A stretch of DNA of 64,000 nucleotides from Deltaproteobacteria bacterium (GTDB taxonomy: Bacteria; Desulfobacterota; Desulfovibrionia; Desulfovibrionales; Desulfovibrionaceae): positions 1-64,000 of the forward strand of contig JAISOL010000009.1 of the NCBI GenBank assembly GCA_031275645.1, in the 5' to 3' direction. Position 1 is the first letter of the stretch; every line of letters starts with the position of its first letter. The notes below the pieces were generated by a model that was given only the letters and a program-made list of their open reading frames with translations, made no database searches and was not told where the DNA came from. The translations under genes were made by a program, and so were the position numbers. This document shows, piece after piece, positions 37,966 through 47,563 of this stretch.

Positions 37966-39126
37966 TTACTTGTCTCCCTTCTTGGAAGCGGTCAGTTGTT
38001 CCACTGCGGCCCGGAGTACGGCCAGTTCTTCGCGTATTTCAGCCAACTGCTTGGTATTCTGGTACTCGGATTTGCGCAGTTCGTACACGGTCTTGTACAG
38101 ACTGGTCATGTCCGAATTTTTGGGGAACGGCGCCCAGCTTAAGGTCTGCTCCAGCACCTTGTCGAGGTGGATTTTGAATTCGCAGGATCTCTTCGCGAAA
38201 TCACAGAATATACGGGAGAACTGCGGTGTTCCGAACACCTTGACGAACGAGTCCTCATTGATCTTGACCCAGAGGTCGTAGAACTCCTTGAGCGATTGAG
38301 GCTGGTTGCCCTCTGTGACCAGGCGCTGGTACGCTTCAATGACGGACACCATGTTTTCCCGCGACACGTCGGTGACCAGGGACACCAATTCCGTCAGGGA
38401 GATGATCATCTTGAAGAAAGCATCGAACTGGCCCAAAAGTTCCTCATTTTGTTCACGGGTCAAACCGAGCCCGGCGGCGTTGAAAATCTTGCCGAAGGAC
38501 TCCTCATAGGCCCGATTCAGGCTCGCATAGAAGCTCGCGTATGCCGAAGTGTCGCCACTCATGATTTTTTTGATGTCCTCGGCGGTTCTTTGGCTGAGTT
38601 CCTGCCAGGGCCTCGTGAAATCTTTGCCGATGGTTTCATATTGTTTCGCCAGGGCAGCGGCGTTGGCGACCAGCGGCCGCATGCTCTCCGGGATGAACGG
38701 GTTGATGAAGTCTCCGGACAGTTTTTCAAAAGCGGTCCTGTTGTCTTCAATGAACTTCAGGATTTCGTCCCGCGTCTTGAAAGGATCCTTGCCCACAAGC
38801 CGCTGCCAGATGTCTGAGAGATCGGTGAGCGACTTGCCGCTGTTCATCATTTTGTTGAACATGTCGCGCATGGGATTTTCCGAATTGAACAGATTGTAGT
38901 TCCACGGCGTCAGTTTTACCCACGGGTTGTCAATGAAGTTTTTTTGCCACGTCTCGTAAATTCCTTTGTAAGCGCCGATTGTTGCGGAAAGAGGGTCTTC
39001 GTCGGCTGTTTTTCCGCCAGATGCGCCGGTTGCGGACGTATTTAACGCATCCATCCAGGTTTTGGCCATATTTTGCTGGATCTCGAAGCTTTTTTTGAAA
39101 AATTCACCCATACCATAGTCGTTCAT
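37966..39126 (-). CDS. phaE: Class III polyhydroxyalkanoate synthase subunit PhaE
   Basis: PhaE is the non-catalytic partner that forms the active PhaEC synthase on granules. The 386 residues are mostly helical, contain the WQRL...FKTRDEI and YEESFGKIFNAAGLGLTREQNEELLGQ region seen in PhaE proteins, and end with a heptad-like coiled-coil segment (LAEIREELAVLRAAVEQL). The ATG at 39126 is preceded by AGGAGG. Together with phaC it makes a two-gene unit. Confidence 0.88.
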   Translation of the reverse strand: MNDYGMGEFFKKSFEIQQNMAKTWMDALNTSATGASGGKTADEDPLSATIGAYKGIYETWQKNFIDNPWVKLTPWNYNLFNSENPMRDMFNKMMNSGKSLTDLSDIWQRLVGKDPFKTRDEILKFIEDNRTAFEKLSGDFINPFIPESMRPLVANAAALAKQYETIGKDFTRPWQELSQRTAEDIKKIMSGDTSAYASFYASLNRAYEESFGKIFNAAGLGLTREQNEELLGQFDAFFKMIISLTELVSLVTDVSRENMVSVIEAYQRLVTEGNQPQSLKEFYDLWVKINEDSFVKVFGTPQFSRIFCDFAKRSCEFKIHLDKVLEQTLSWAPFPKNSDMTSLYKTVYELRKSEYQNTKQLAEIREELAVLRAAVEQLTASKKGDK

Positions 39127-39347
39127 ATAATCCTCCTAAAATACGCATTCAGCGTACGGCGCGCCGTCAACTTGCTCTTCCGTGAAGTTCAGTCCAGACT
39201 CCGGCGATGGCGATGCTCCCGCCATAACGCACATACGCCAGCTTGACCGGTCTGTCCGGTTTAAGCGGGAAAATTGTCCATTTACACTTGCTAAGACAAT
39301 AAAAAAAAGAAACAAAAAAGGCAGCGCTTAATAAAAAGATAGGATGT

Positions 39348-39365
39348 TAATAATACCTATTATTA
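39348..39365. promoter_or_regulatory. AT-rich palindrome in the phaE upstream region
   Basis: TAATAATA-CC-TATTATTA is a perfect 8-bp inverted repeat 222 bases before the phaE ATG, in a markedly AT-rich stretch (about 39270-39430). It could be a regulator site or promoter core for phaEC. The rest of the 345-bp gap (39127-39471) holds no gene. Confidence 0.4.
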
Positions 39366-39396
39366 CTAAGCAGAAAACATCATAACTAAAATTTTG

Positions 39397-39418
39397 CCTT
39401 TTTGCAAGGGCAAAAAGG
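39397..39418 (-). terminator. Hairpin after lptB
   Basis: CCTTTTTG and CAAAAAGG pair around a 6-base loop. In the minus direction they are followed by CAAAATTTTAG. It lies 54 bases past the lptB stop and would separate the lpt transcript from phaEC. Confidence 0.45.
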
Positions 39419-39471
39419 AAAAAAATCAGGGCAGACGCATATAAATTATGGAGGGGATCCGGAAGCGGAAA

Positions 39472-40194
39472 CTACAGGTAGAAGTCCCTGCCGAGGTAAA
39501 CGCTTCTGGCTTTGGGATCGGCCACGATTTTTTCCGGGGAGCCCTCAATGATTACCCTTCCCTGGTGCATGAGGTAGGCCCGGTCGCAGATGAGCAGGGT
39601 TTCCCGCACATTGTGGTCGGAAATGAACACGCCTATGCCTTTCTTTTTAAGATCCAGGACCAGACTCTGTATATCATCCACCGCCACCGGGTCTATACCC
39701 GCAAAAGGCTCGTCCAGCAGTATGAATTTGGGGTTTCGGATCAGGGAGCGGGCCAGCTCGAGCCTGCGCCGTTCTCCGCCGGAAAGAAAGGAAGCCGTGG
39801 ACTTGGCCAGATGATCTATGTGAAACTCCCGCAGGAGTTCCATGGCTCTCTCCCGGCATCGCGCGCGCGGCAGGTCGGTGTATTCCAGGATGATCATGAG
39901 ATTGTCCAGCACGCTCAGGCTGCGAAAAACGGAATTTTCCTGAGGCAGGTAGGACAACCCCACCCTGGCCCTTTCATGGAGCTGCCAACCGGCTATATCC
40001 GTGCCGTCCAGCAGAATGCGCCCGGAACTGGGCTTGCGCAGGCCGGTGATCATGTAAAAGGTGGTGGTCTTTCCGGCGCCGTTGGGTCCGAGCAGTCCCA
40101 CGATTTCGCCGGTGCCCGTCCTGATGGAGACGTCTATCACTACGGCGTGCTTTCCGTAATATTTGCTCAGATTTTCAGTCGCTATCTCGCTCAT
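39472..40194 (-). CDS. lptB: LPS export ABC transporter ATPase LptB
   Basis: LptB powers extraction of LPS from the inner membrane with LptFG. The 240 residues contain Walker A LLGPNGAGKTTT, the Q-loop in SYLPQENSVF, signature SFLSGGERRRLELARSL, Walker B FILLDEPFAGIDP, and the H-loop in FISDHNVRET. LptF and LptG are not in the window. It starts 3 bases after lptA. Confidence 0.96.
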   Translation of the reverse strand: MSEIATENLSKYYGKHAVVIDVSIRTGTGEIVGLLGPNGAGKTTTFYMITGLRKPSSGRILLDGTDIAGWQLHERARVGLSYLPQENSVFRSLSVLDNLMIILEYTDLPRARCRERAMELLREFHIDHLAKSTASFLSGGERRRLELARSLIRNPKFILLDEPFAGIDPVAVDDIQSLVLDLKKKGIGVFISDHNVRETLLICDRAYLMHQGRVIIEGSPEKIVADPKARSVYLGRDFYL

Positions 40195-40197
40195 GGG

Positions 40198-40836
40198 TTA
40201 TCTGGCGTTCGGCGCGCCGCTCCTGCCCGTGCCGGCGCCGCTCTGTCCCTGGGCCTCGCCAGACGTGAAATCCATGGTTACGCGTCCGTGCACCTCGTTA
40301 CGGTTTTCTCGCAGATAGAAAATCATCCTGTCGCCGCGGATTTGATTATTGCCTTCCCGCAGCACGGGATTCCCTTCCATGAGCATAATCTCCTCATTTA
40401 CGGTATAAGTGGCCTTGGCGCAATTCGCGCTTTTGCCGTCCGGCAGCGTTATATTCACTCTGGATTCGGCGATGATTTTACGCAAGGCTCCGGAACTCAG
40501 CCCGTCCTGTCCTCCGCTGAGCCCGCGCGAGGCGCTTTCAGTCAGAAACAACTGCAAGGCGTCCGACTTCAGGGTAAAATCCGGGTGAGAGACCCGCACG
40601 TTTCCGGCAAAGGTCACCTTGAGAGCGAGGGAATCGTAGATCATGTTATCGGCCGTTATATTGGTCATAACAGTGGATGATCCCGGTCGGTCGCCCCGCT
40701 CCCCGGTTGCCGCCAGAGCTTCTACCCCGCCCCGGGCGGTCGCGGAAAGGAGGCAGATGAGGGCGGCCGCAAGTATGAGGCGGAGACGGATTGTCGGCAA
40801 ATTCAATGCAGGCATGGATTTTCGCAGGGTTTGCAT
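40198..40836 (-). CDS. lptA: LPS transport periplasmic protein LptA
   Basis: The 212-residue OstA-domain protein has a hydrophobic signal (about 17-35) and a beta-jellyroll region with ITADNMIYDS, VTFAGNVRVSHPDFTLKSD and IRGDRMIFYL. It bridges LptC and LptD in the periplasm. The C-terminus is a low-complexity Gly/Ala/Ser tail. It directly abuts lptC with no spacer. Confidence 0.92.
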   Translation of the reverse strand: MQTLRKSMPALNLPTIRLRLILAAALICLLSATARGGVEALAATGERGDRPGSSTVMTNITADNMIYDSLALKVTFAGNVRVSHPDFTLKSDALQLFLTESASRGLSGGQDGLSSGALRKIIAESRVNITLPDGKSANCAKATYTVNEEIMLMEGNPVLREGNNQIRGDRMIFYLRENRNEVHGRVTMDFTSGEAQGQSGAGTGRSGAPNAR

Positions 40837-41469
40837 TCAGCGCGCGGAAGATGAAACGGCGCGGCGTTCAATCCGGCGCTCCGTTTCCAGGGTTATGCTG
40901 ACGCCGTTTTTGCCGAACAGGACGTTGTCCGCCAGATTCCAGAGCAATTCCGCGGATTCGCCCCGCAGCCCCGGACGGATCAGAGTGGAAGTCTCCGGGC
41001 AGAACATGGAGCGATCCTGGCCTTCATAAATGAGAAGATTAGTGTATAGAACGTCTTCCTTCCGTTTAACCACCACGTCTCCCGCAAAGCGGATGCGGTT
41101 CTCCCGCTGGTTCACATCTCCGCTGCCGGACTGCACGGTTACGGTTTCTTCCTCTTGGCCGGAGGAGGAAAAAGAAGCGCCAGCGCCGGTGCTGGCGGAT
41201 TCGCGGATATAATATGTCAGAAAAGGATTTTCCGCAACAATATCTCCGTCCTGCTGAGCCATGACCGCGCGCGTGGCTCTGAGGTTCCACAGTTCGCGCC
41301 CGTCTTCACCCTGATGTATTTCCAGTCCTGTAATATCCATATCCGAGGATTCGTCCGAAGCGGCATACTCCGAAAGATCTTCCGGGGAGGGATCTTCGGC
41401 TCCTCTCTTCCAGATGAAAATCGCCAGGCCGGCGCAAAGCAGGCAGGCGAGAACATTTCTTGTTTTCAC
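40837..41469 (-). CDS. lptC: LPS export protein LptC
   Basis: The 210-residue protein has one N-terminal transmembrane helix (about 5-20) and a periplasmic OstA-like domain with MDITGLEIHQGEDGRELWNL and RFAGDVVVKRKED. It passes LPS from LptB2FG to LptA. Its ATG overlaps the kdsC stop by 4 bases. An Ala/Gly/Ser-rich insert lies around residue 95. Confidence 0.9.
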   Translation of the reverse strand: MKTRNVLACLLCAGLAIFIWKRGAEDPSPEDLSEYAASDESSDMDITGLEIHQGEDGRELWNLRATRAVMAQQDGDIVAENPFLTYYIRESASTGAGASFSSSGQEEETVTVQSGSGDVNQRENRIRFAGDVVVKRKEDVLYTNLLIYEGQDRSMFCPETSTLIRPGLRGESAELLWNLADNVLFGKNGVSITLETERRIERRAVSSSAR

Positions 41470-42068
41470 TGCCGTTCCGTCTCTTCCTCCAGACTCAGGA
41501 AGTAGTTCAGCAATTCCTCCTGCCGGCCCTGCGCGGCCAGGATATGCCGCAGCACCTGCCGCACCGCGCCTCTGCCGCCGGCCAGAGGGGAGATATAATG
41601 GGCCAGGAATTTCGCCTCCGGCTGGGCGTTCCGCACGGCCACAGCCAGTCCGGCCAGACGCAGCATGGAGAGATCAATAACGTCGTCGCCCATGCAGGCG
41701 ACATTCTCCCACTCCAGGTTGTTTTTTTGCATGATCTCCAGCAGGCAGGGAAGCTTGTGAAAGCGTCCGGCGTGGCATTCCGTGATGCCCAGATCCGCGG
41801 CCCGCTGCTCCAGAGCGCCGGACTTCATGCCCGAAATAAGCGCTATTTCAATGCCCGCCCGCATGGCCTGCCTGATGCCCAGGCCGTCCTGCACGTCAAA
41901 GCGCTTAAAGGCCAGACCGGCATCGTTGTAATAGAGGCCGCCGTCGGTGAGCACGCCGTCCACGTCCAGCACTACCAGTTTTACGGCTTTGGCCCGTTGC
42001 GCCGGGAAGTCCGGATCCAGATCCAGAACGGCCAGGGCCTTGGAGAGATTCTTTTCAGCATCCGGCAC
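41466..42068 (-). CDS. kdsC: 3-deoxy-D-manno-octulosonate 8-phosphate phosphatase KdsC
   Basis: KdsC removes phosphate from Kdo-8-P. This 200-residue HAD phosphatase has motif I LVVLDVDGVLTDG, motif II around ISGMKS, and motif III ACMGDDVIDLSML. The longest frame starts deep in kdsA. I chose the GTG at 42068 because GGGAGG lies seven bases before it and the product then begins 33 residues ahead of motif I. It overlaps kdsA by 14 bases. Confidence 0.93.
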   Translation of the reverse strand: MPDAEKNLSKALAVLDLDPDFPAQRAKAVKLVVLDVDGVLTDGGLYYNDAGLAFKRFDVQDGLGIRQAMRAGIEIALISGMKSGALEQRAADLGITECHAGRFHKLPCLLEIMQKNNLEWENVACMGDDVIDLSMLRLAGLAVAVRNAQPEAKFLAHYISPLAGGRGAVRQVLRHILAAQGRQEELLNYFLSLEEETERQ

Positions 42069-42945
42069 GGCAGACCTCCCACAGAGCGGATAAAGTTTTA
42101 AGCAGGGCCGGCAGATCCTTGAGCCGGAGGCTGTTGGGCCCGTCACAGAGCGCTCGATCCGGGTCCGGGTGGCATTCCATGAAAATCCCGTCCGCCCCGG
42201 CGGCCACGGCCGCCCGGGCCAGGATGGGAACATGGCGCCGCTCTCCGCCGGAGCTTCCTCCCAGGCTACCCGGCAACTGGGCCGCGTGTGTGGCGTCCAT
42301 GATCAGCGGCGCGTCGAATTCCCGCATGACGCCGAAGGAACGCATATCCACCACCAGGTTGTTGTAACCGAAGGAACTGCCGCGTTCCGTGGCCATTACC
42401 AGGCCGTTGCCGGTGGAACGGACCTTTTCGAGAGAGCCCCGCATTTCCGCGGGGGAGAGGAATTGCCCTTTTTTTATGTTCACAATCCTGCCTGTCTGCC
42501 CGGCTGCCAGCAAAAGGGAGGTCTGGCGGGATAAAAGGGCCGGAATCTGGAGTATGTCCACTGTTTTCGCCGCCAGGATCGCTTCCTCCCGTTCGTGGAT
42601 GTCCGTAAGGACAGGCAGGCCGCTTTCCTCCCGGATGCGGGCCAGCCACTCCAGGCCCAGTTCCTGGCCAGGTCCGCGAAATCCGCTGACGGAACTGCGG
42701 TTGGCCTTGTCGTAAGAGCTTTTGAACACCGCCGCGAGGCCGGCGGCTTCGGCGGCCTCGCGCACGGCCAGGGCTGTGGACAGGGCCAGCTCAAAACTCT
42801 CCAGCACGCAGGGGCCGGCAATGATAAAGGGGCGCTTTTTCAGCAGGGCGTATAAAGCCGTGGAGTCGCGCCGGGAGTTTTCTCCCGGTTGCGCCGTTTC
42901 CGCCTCAGGCTCTGCCGGGGGGGTTGCGCGGTTCTGTGTATCCAA
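42055..42945 (-). CDS. kdsA: 3-deoxy-8-phosphooctulonate synthase KdsA
   Basis: KdsA condenses arabinose-5-P with PEP to Kdo-8-P. The 296-residue barrel shows IIAGPCVLESFE, FKSSYDKANRSS, TDIHE, NIKKGQFLSP, and ATHAAQLPG. A non-conserved extension of about 30 residues precedes the domain. It is 22 bases after pyrG and starts the kds-lpt part of the run. Confidence 0.95.
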   Translation of the reverse strand: MDTQNRATPPAEPEAETAQPGENSRRDSTALYALLKKRPFIIAGPCVLESFELALSTALAVREAAEAAGLAAVFKSSYDKANRSSVSGFRGPGQELGLEWLARIREESGLPVLTDIHEREEAILAAKTVDILQIPALLSRQTSLLLAAGQTGRIVNIKKGQFLSPAEMRGSLEKVRSTGNGLVMATERGSSFGYNNLVVDMRSFGVMREFDAPLIMDATHAAQLPGSLGGSSGGERRHVPILARAAVAAGADGIFMECHPDPDRALCDGPNSLRLKDLPALLKTLSALWEVCRAGC

Positions 42946-42967
42946 AATATCCGTGTCCTAGGTTTTT

Positions 42968-44762
<1,795 letters not shown>

Positions 44763-44805
44763 ATATGCCCTCCTTTACACTGGAGGTCTGATTCCGGAGT
44801 TTGCG

Positions 44806-45645
44806 ATGTCAGGGCATGTTTCTGTTTTAATTATCACCGGTTACGGCACGAATTGCGAGATAGAGTGCGAATACGCGGCGCGGCGGGGCGGCGCGGACAG
44901 TACCAGAATCATCCATTTTTCCGCTTTGCGCACCGGCGAAGCGAGGCTGGAAGATTATAATTTTCTGGTTTTCCCCGGCGGATTTCTGGATGGCGACGAT
45001 TTGGGTGCGGCTCAGGCGGCGGCCCAGCGCTGGCAATACGCCCCCGACGATCGCGGGCGTCCTTTGCTGGAGCAGTTGCGCTCCTTTCTGGACAAGGGCG
45101 GCATCGCCATAGGCATTTGCAACGGTTTTCAGCTCATGGCCAAACTTGGCCTGTTGCCGGCGCTGGACGGAAAATATTTTGAACGCCAGTGTTCCCTGGC
45201 CAACAACGCCTCGGCCCGTTTTGAAGACCGCTGGTGCACTCTGAAGGTGAACCCGCGCAGCCCCTGTGTCTTTACCCGTGGCCTGGAAGAGCTTTATCTG
45301 CCCGTGCGGCATGGGGAAGGGCGTTTTGTGGCTATGGATGAAGACGTGCTCCGCTCTCTGGAAAAGAGCGGACAGATAGTCCTGCAATACGCCGATCCCG
45401 ACAACGGCTCCCCCACGCAGCTTTACCCCCACAATCCCAACGGCTCCAGCCTGGGCATCGCGGGCATTTGCGATCCTTCCGGCCGCGTCTTCGGCCTGAT
45501 GCCGCATCCGGAGGGCTACAACCACCCCACCAACCATCCTGGCTGGAGCCGGGGGGAAAGCTCGATTCAGGGCAATGCCGTTTTCGCCAACGGGGTGCGT
45601 TATCTGCGCGGGGCTTTCTCCGGGCAAGGCGAGAGCGCGCCGTGA
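44806..45645 (+). CDS. purQ: Phosphoribosylformylglycinamidine synthase, glutaminase subunit PurQ
   Basis: PurQ supplies ammonia to PurL for FGAM synthesis. The 279 residues show ITGYGTNCEIECEYA, FPGGFLDGDDL, the nucleophile Cys in IGICNGFQLMAKL, and the His-Glu pair in LMPHPEGYNHP. The ATG at 44806 has GGAG upstream and follows a good promoter. It is somewhat longer than typical small PurQ, like the glutaminase part of large fused PurL. The next gene overlaps its stop (GTGA). Confidence 0.92.
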   Translation: MSGHVSVLIITGYGTNCEIECEYAARRGGADSTRIIHFSALRTGEARLEDYNFLVFPGGFLDGDDLGAAQAAAQRWQYAPDDRGRPLLEQLRSFLDKGGIAIGICNGFQLMAKLGLLPALDGKYFERQCSLANNASARFEDRWCTLKVNPRSPCVFTRGLEELYLPVRHGEGRFVAMDEDVLRSLEKSGQIVLQYADPDNGSPTQLYPHNPNGSSLGIAGICDPSGRVFGLMPHPEGYNHPTNHPGWSRGESSIQGNAVFANGVRYLRGAFSGQGESAP

Positions 45646-46088
45646 TCCCCTGTTACATTTGCGGCCGCGACGCCGGCACCGGCTGGATTATCGGCTTTCC
45701 TCCGGCTCCTGACAGCCAGAAAATGGCCCTGTGCCGTGAGCACGACCTGCCGCTGAACCGGGAGGAAGTGCAGCGGGCCTGGCAGGAGCTCATTTATAAT
45801 CAGCTTGATTGGCTGGGCAAGAACGAAGCCGCCCGCCAAGGCGGGGAGGAGTGGCTTCTGAGCCTTTATTTCACCGGAGGCGGAGCCTTGAGCCTGCCCT
45901 GCGTTTCGATTGATCTTACGGATAGCGGCACTCTCAAGATCACCACGCCGGAAAGGGATTTGGTTTTTTTTCCCCTGTCCCAGGTGCGCAATTATGCCCT
46001 GACTCCGCTCGGGAGCCTGGCGGAATCCTGTCGGGACACGCCTGAACCGGCCGCTTCCGAGGGGGGAGATTCCTCCTCCTCCCGCTGA
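45642..46088 (+). CDS. Protein with an N-terminal Cys/His metal motif, unknown function
   Basis: This 148-residue soluble protein starts at a GTG overlapping the purQ stop. Residues about 3-30 read CYICGRD followed by LCREHD, a CXXC...CXXH pattern expected to bind zinc. The rest has alternating strands (LSLYFTGG, SIDLTDSGTLKITT, RDLVFFPLSQV) and a Ser/Glu-rich tail. I do not recognise the family. Translational coupling to purQ suggests linked expression only. Confidence 0.75.
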   Translation: MIPCYICGRDAGTGWIIGFPPAPDSQKMALCREHDLPLNREEVQRAWQELIYNQLDWLGKNEAARQGGEEWLLSLYFTGGGALSLPCVSIDLTDSGTLKITTPERDLVFFPLSQVRNYALTPLGSLAESCRDTPEPAASEGGDSSSSR

Positions 46089-46131
46089 ACGCGCATTTTT
46101 TCAAACAACATTCAACTTTGTGGAGAATACG

Positions 46132-46719
46132 ATGAGCGTGAAAAAGATTCTTGCCTTTGCCGGCGACTTTGTGGAAGACTACGAAATCATGGTCCCCTAC
46201 CAGATGTTGGTCATGGTCGGGCACAAGGTGGATGTGGTCTGCCCCGGAAAGAAAAAGGGCGAATACGTTAAAACGGCTGTACATGACTTTGAGGGGGATC
46301 AGACCTACAGCGAGAAACCCGGACACAGGTTTTTGCTTACCGCAGATTTCGAAGAAGTGAAATCGGCGGATTACGATGCTCTGTTCATACCCGGAGGGCG
46401 CGCTCCGGAATACCTGCGCCTCGATCCTAAAATTATATCCCTGACCAGGGAATTCGCCGCCGCCAACAAGCCCATAGCCGCGGTCTGCCACGGGCCGCAG
46501 ATTCTGGTGGCGGCTGATGTTCTGCGGGGCAGGACCAGTACCTGCTACATAGCCGTGAAGCCGGATGTGCTGGCTGCCGGCTCGGCCTGGAGCGAGATAA
46601 ATGAAACCGCCACCAATGTGTGCGTGGATGGAAATCTGGTCACGGCTCCCGCCTGGCCCGCCCATCCGGCTTTGATCCGCGAGTTTCTGAAACTGCTCGG
46701 GACGCGCCTGGAAGCCTGA
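46132..46719 (+). CDS. DJ-1/PfpI-family protein
   Basis: This 195-residue class I glutamine amidotransferase-like protein of the PfpI type has the catalytic Cys in IAAVCHGPQILVAADV, the supporting Glu in GDFVEDYEIM, and LFIPGGRAPEYL. Family members are reported as glyoxalase/deglycase-type or proteolytic; the exact activity here is not set by sequence. The open frame begins at a GTG four codons earlier, but the ATG at 46132 has GGAG at good spacing. Confidence 0.9.
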   Translation: MSVKKILAFAGDFVEDYEIMVPYQMLVMVGHKVDVVCPGKKKGEYVKTAVHDFEGDQTYSEKPGHRFLLTADFEEVKSADYDALFIPGGRAPEYLRLDPKIISLTREFAAANKPIAAVCHGPQILVAADVLRGRTSTCYIAVKPDVLAAGSAWSEINETATNVCVDGNLVTAPAWPAHPALIREFLKLLGTRLEA

Positions 46720-46795
46720 GCGGATTGGGCTGGCCGCTTCCCGTCGGCTTGCTTTTTTTGCCCGGCAGCCGGGCATATCGCGGGAAGGTGGGACA

Positions 46796-47432
46796 ATGCT
46801 TATGATAAAAAAAGCAACGGGCGTGTTTCTTGCCGCCTTGTCGCTTGCCTGCATTGCCGCCTGCGAACGGGATTCGCCTTTGCCGGCGCGGGATCAGTAT
46901 CCGGTCTATGCCTCTTACCGGGATATCCCCGGCGTGACGGCCGGGGATATCAGAGCTGTTGAGGATTTGCGGGCGCGCGGAGACGAGTTAGTCTATGGGA
47001 TGAACTGACCACCGAGACTTTTTACGACAAGAACGGTGAAGTCAGGGGATACAGCGCTTTGTTCTGCGCCTGGCTGACTGATTTATTCGGGATCCGCTCA
47101 GGACCGCGATCTATGAATGGGACGAACTGCTTGCCGGGCTGGAAGCCGGGAGCATTGATTTCACCGGAGAGTTGACCGCCACGGAAGAACGGCGGAAGAC
47201 TTTTATTTTCATGGATGTGCGTATGCCGGAGATGGACGGCTATGAAGGCACAAGGCGGATTCGGGCGCTTGCTTTGCCCTCCGCGGGGAAGATTCCTGTC
47301 ATAGCCATGACCGCCAATGTTTTCAGGGAAGATATTGAGAAATGCCTGGAAGCAGGAATGAACGACCATGTGGGCAAGCCGCTGAATCTGGAGGATGTGC
47401 TGGCGGCCTTGCGCAAATATCTGGTATCCTGA
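46796..47432 (+). pseudogene. Decayed hybrid sensor histidine kinase
   Basis: The 5' part (from ATG 46796) encodes a signal-like start with a Cys (ACERDS) and a solute-binding-type sensor (YPVYASYRDIPGVTAGDIRA). It hits a stop at 47006. Shifting frame recovers TTETFYDKNGEVRGYSALFC, then a further shift recovers AIYEWDELLAGLEAGSIDFT and GELTATEERRKTF. The frame then jumps straight into a receiver domain with FMDVRMPEMDGYEGTRRI and the switch Lys in GKPLNLED. The histidine-kinase core is absent. The pattern fits a large sensor-kinase-receiver protein that lost its middle and gained at least two frameshifts. Confidence 0.8.
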
Positions 47433-47469
47433 AGCGGGAGCGGCCGGCCGCGAATCTCTTTGCCTGAGG

Positions 47470-47547
47470 CTGCGCCGCCGCGGGGGGGCAAGTCCGCCCC
47501 GCGGCGGCGCAGGCGGGCCTTGCCCGCCGTTAAGCTACAATCTCAAG
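47470..47547 (+). repeat. Double hairpin with a dispersed 36-base repeat
   Basis: A 16-bp perfect stem, CTGCGCCGCCGCGGGG (47470-47485) with its complement (47497-47512), is followed by a second perfect hairpin GGCGGGC-CTT-GCCCGCC (47512-47528). TAAGCTACAATCTCAAG comes next. The block 47512-47547 matches the hppA leader at 32 of 36 positions. It lies between the kinase pseudogene and the 3' end of nrfA and may act as a terminator for one or both. Confidence 0.65.
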
Positions 47548-47563
47548 AAATTGCTCCCGGTCG

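Noticed and set aside
47172-47432. Stand-alone small response regulator
   Set aside because: The frame starts in the middle of a sensor domain (ATEERRKTF) and lacks the N-terminal acidic pocket of a receiver; it is the tail of a decayed hybrid kinase.
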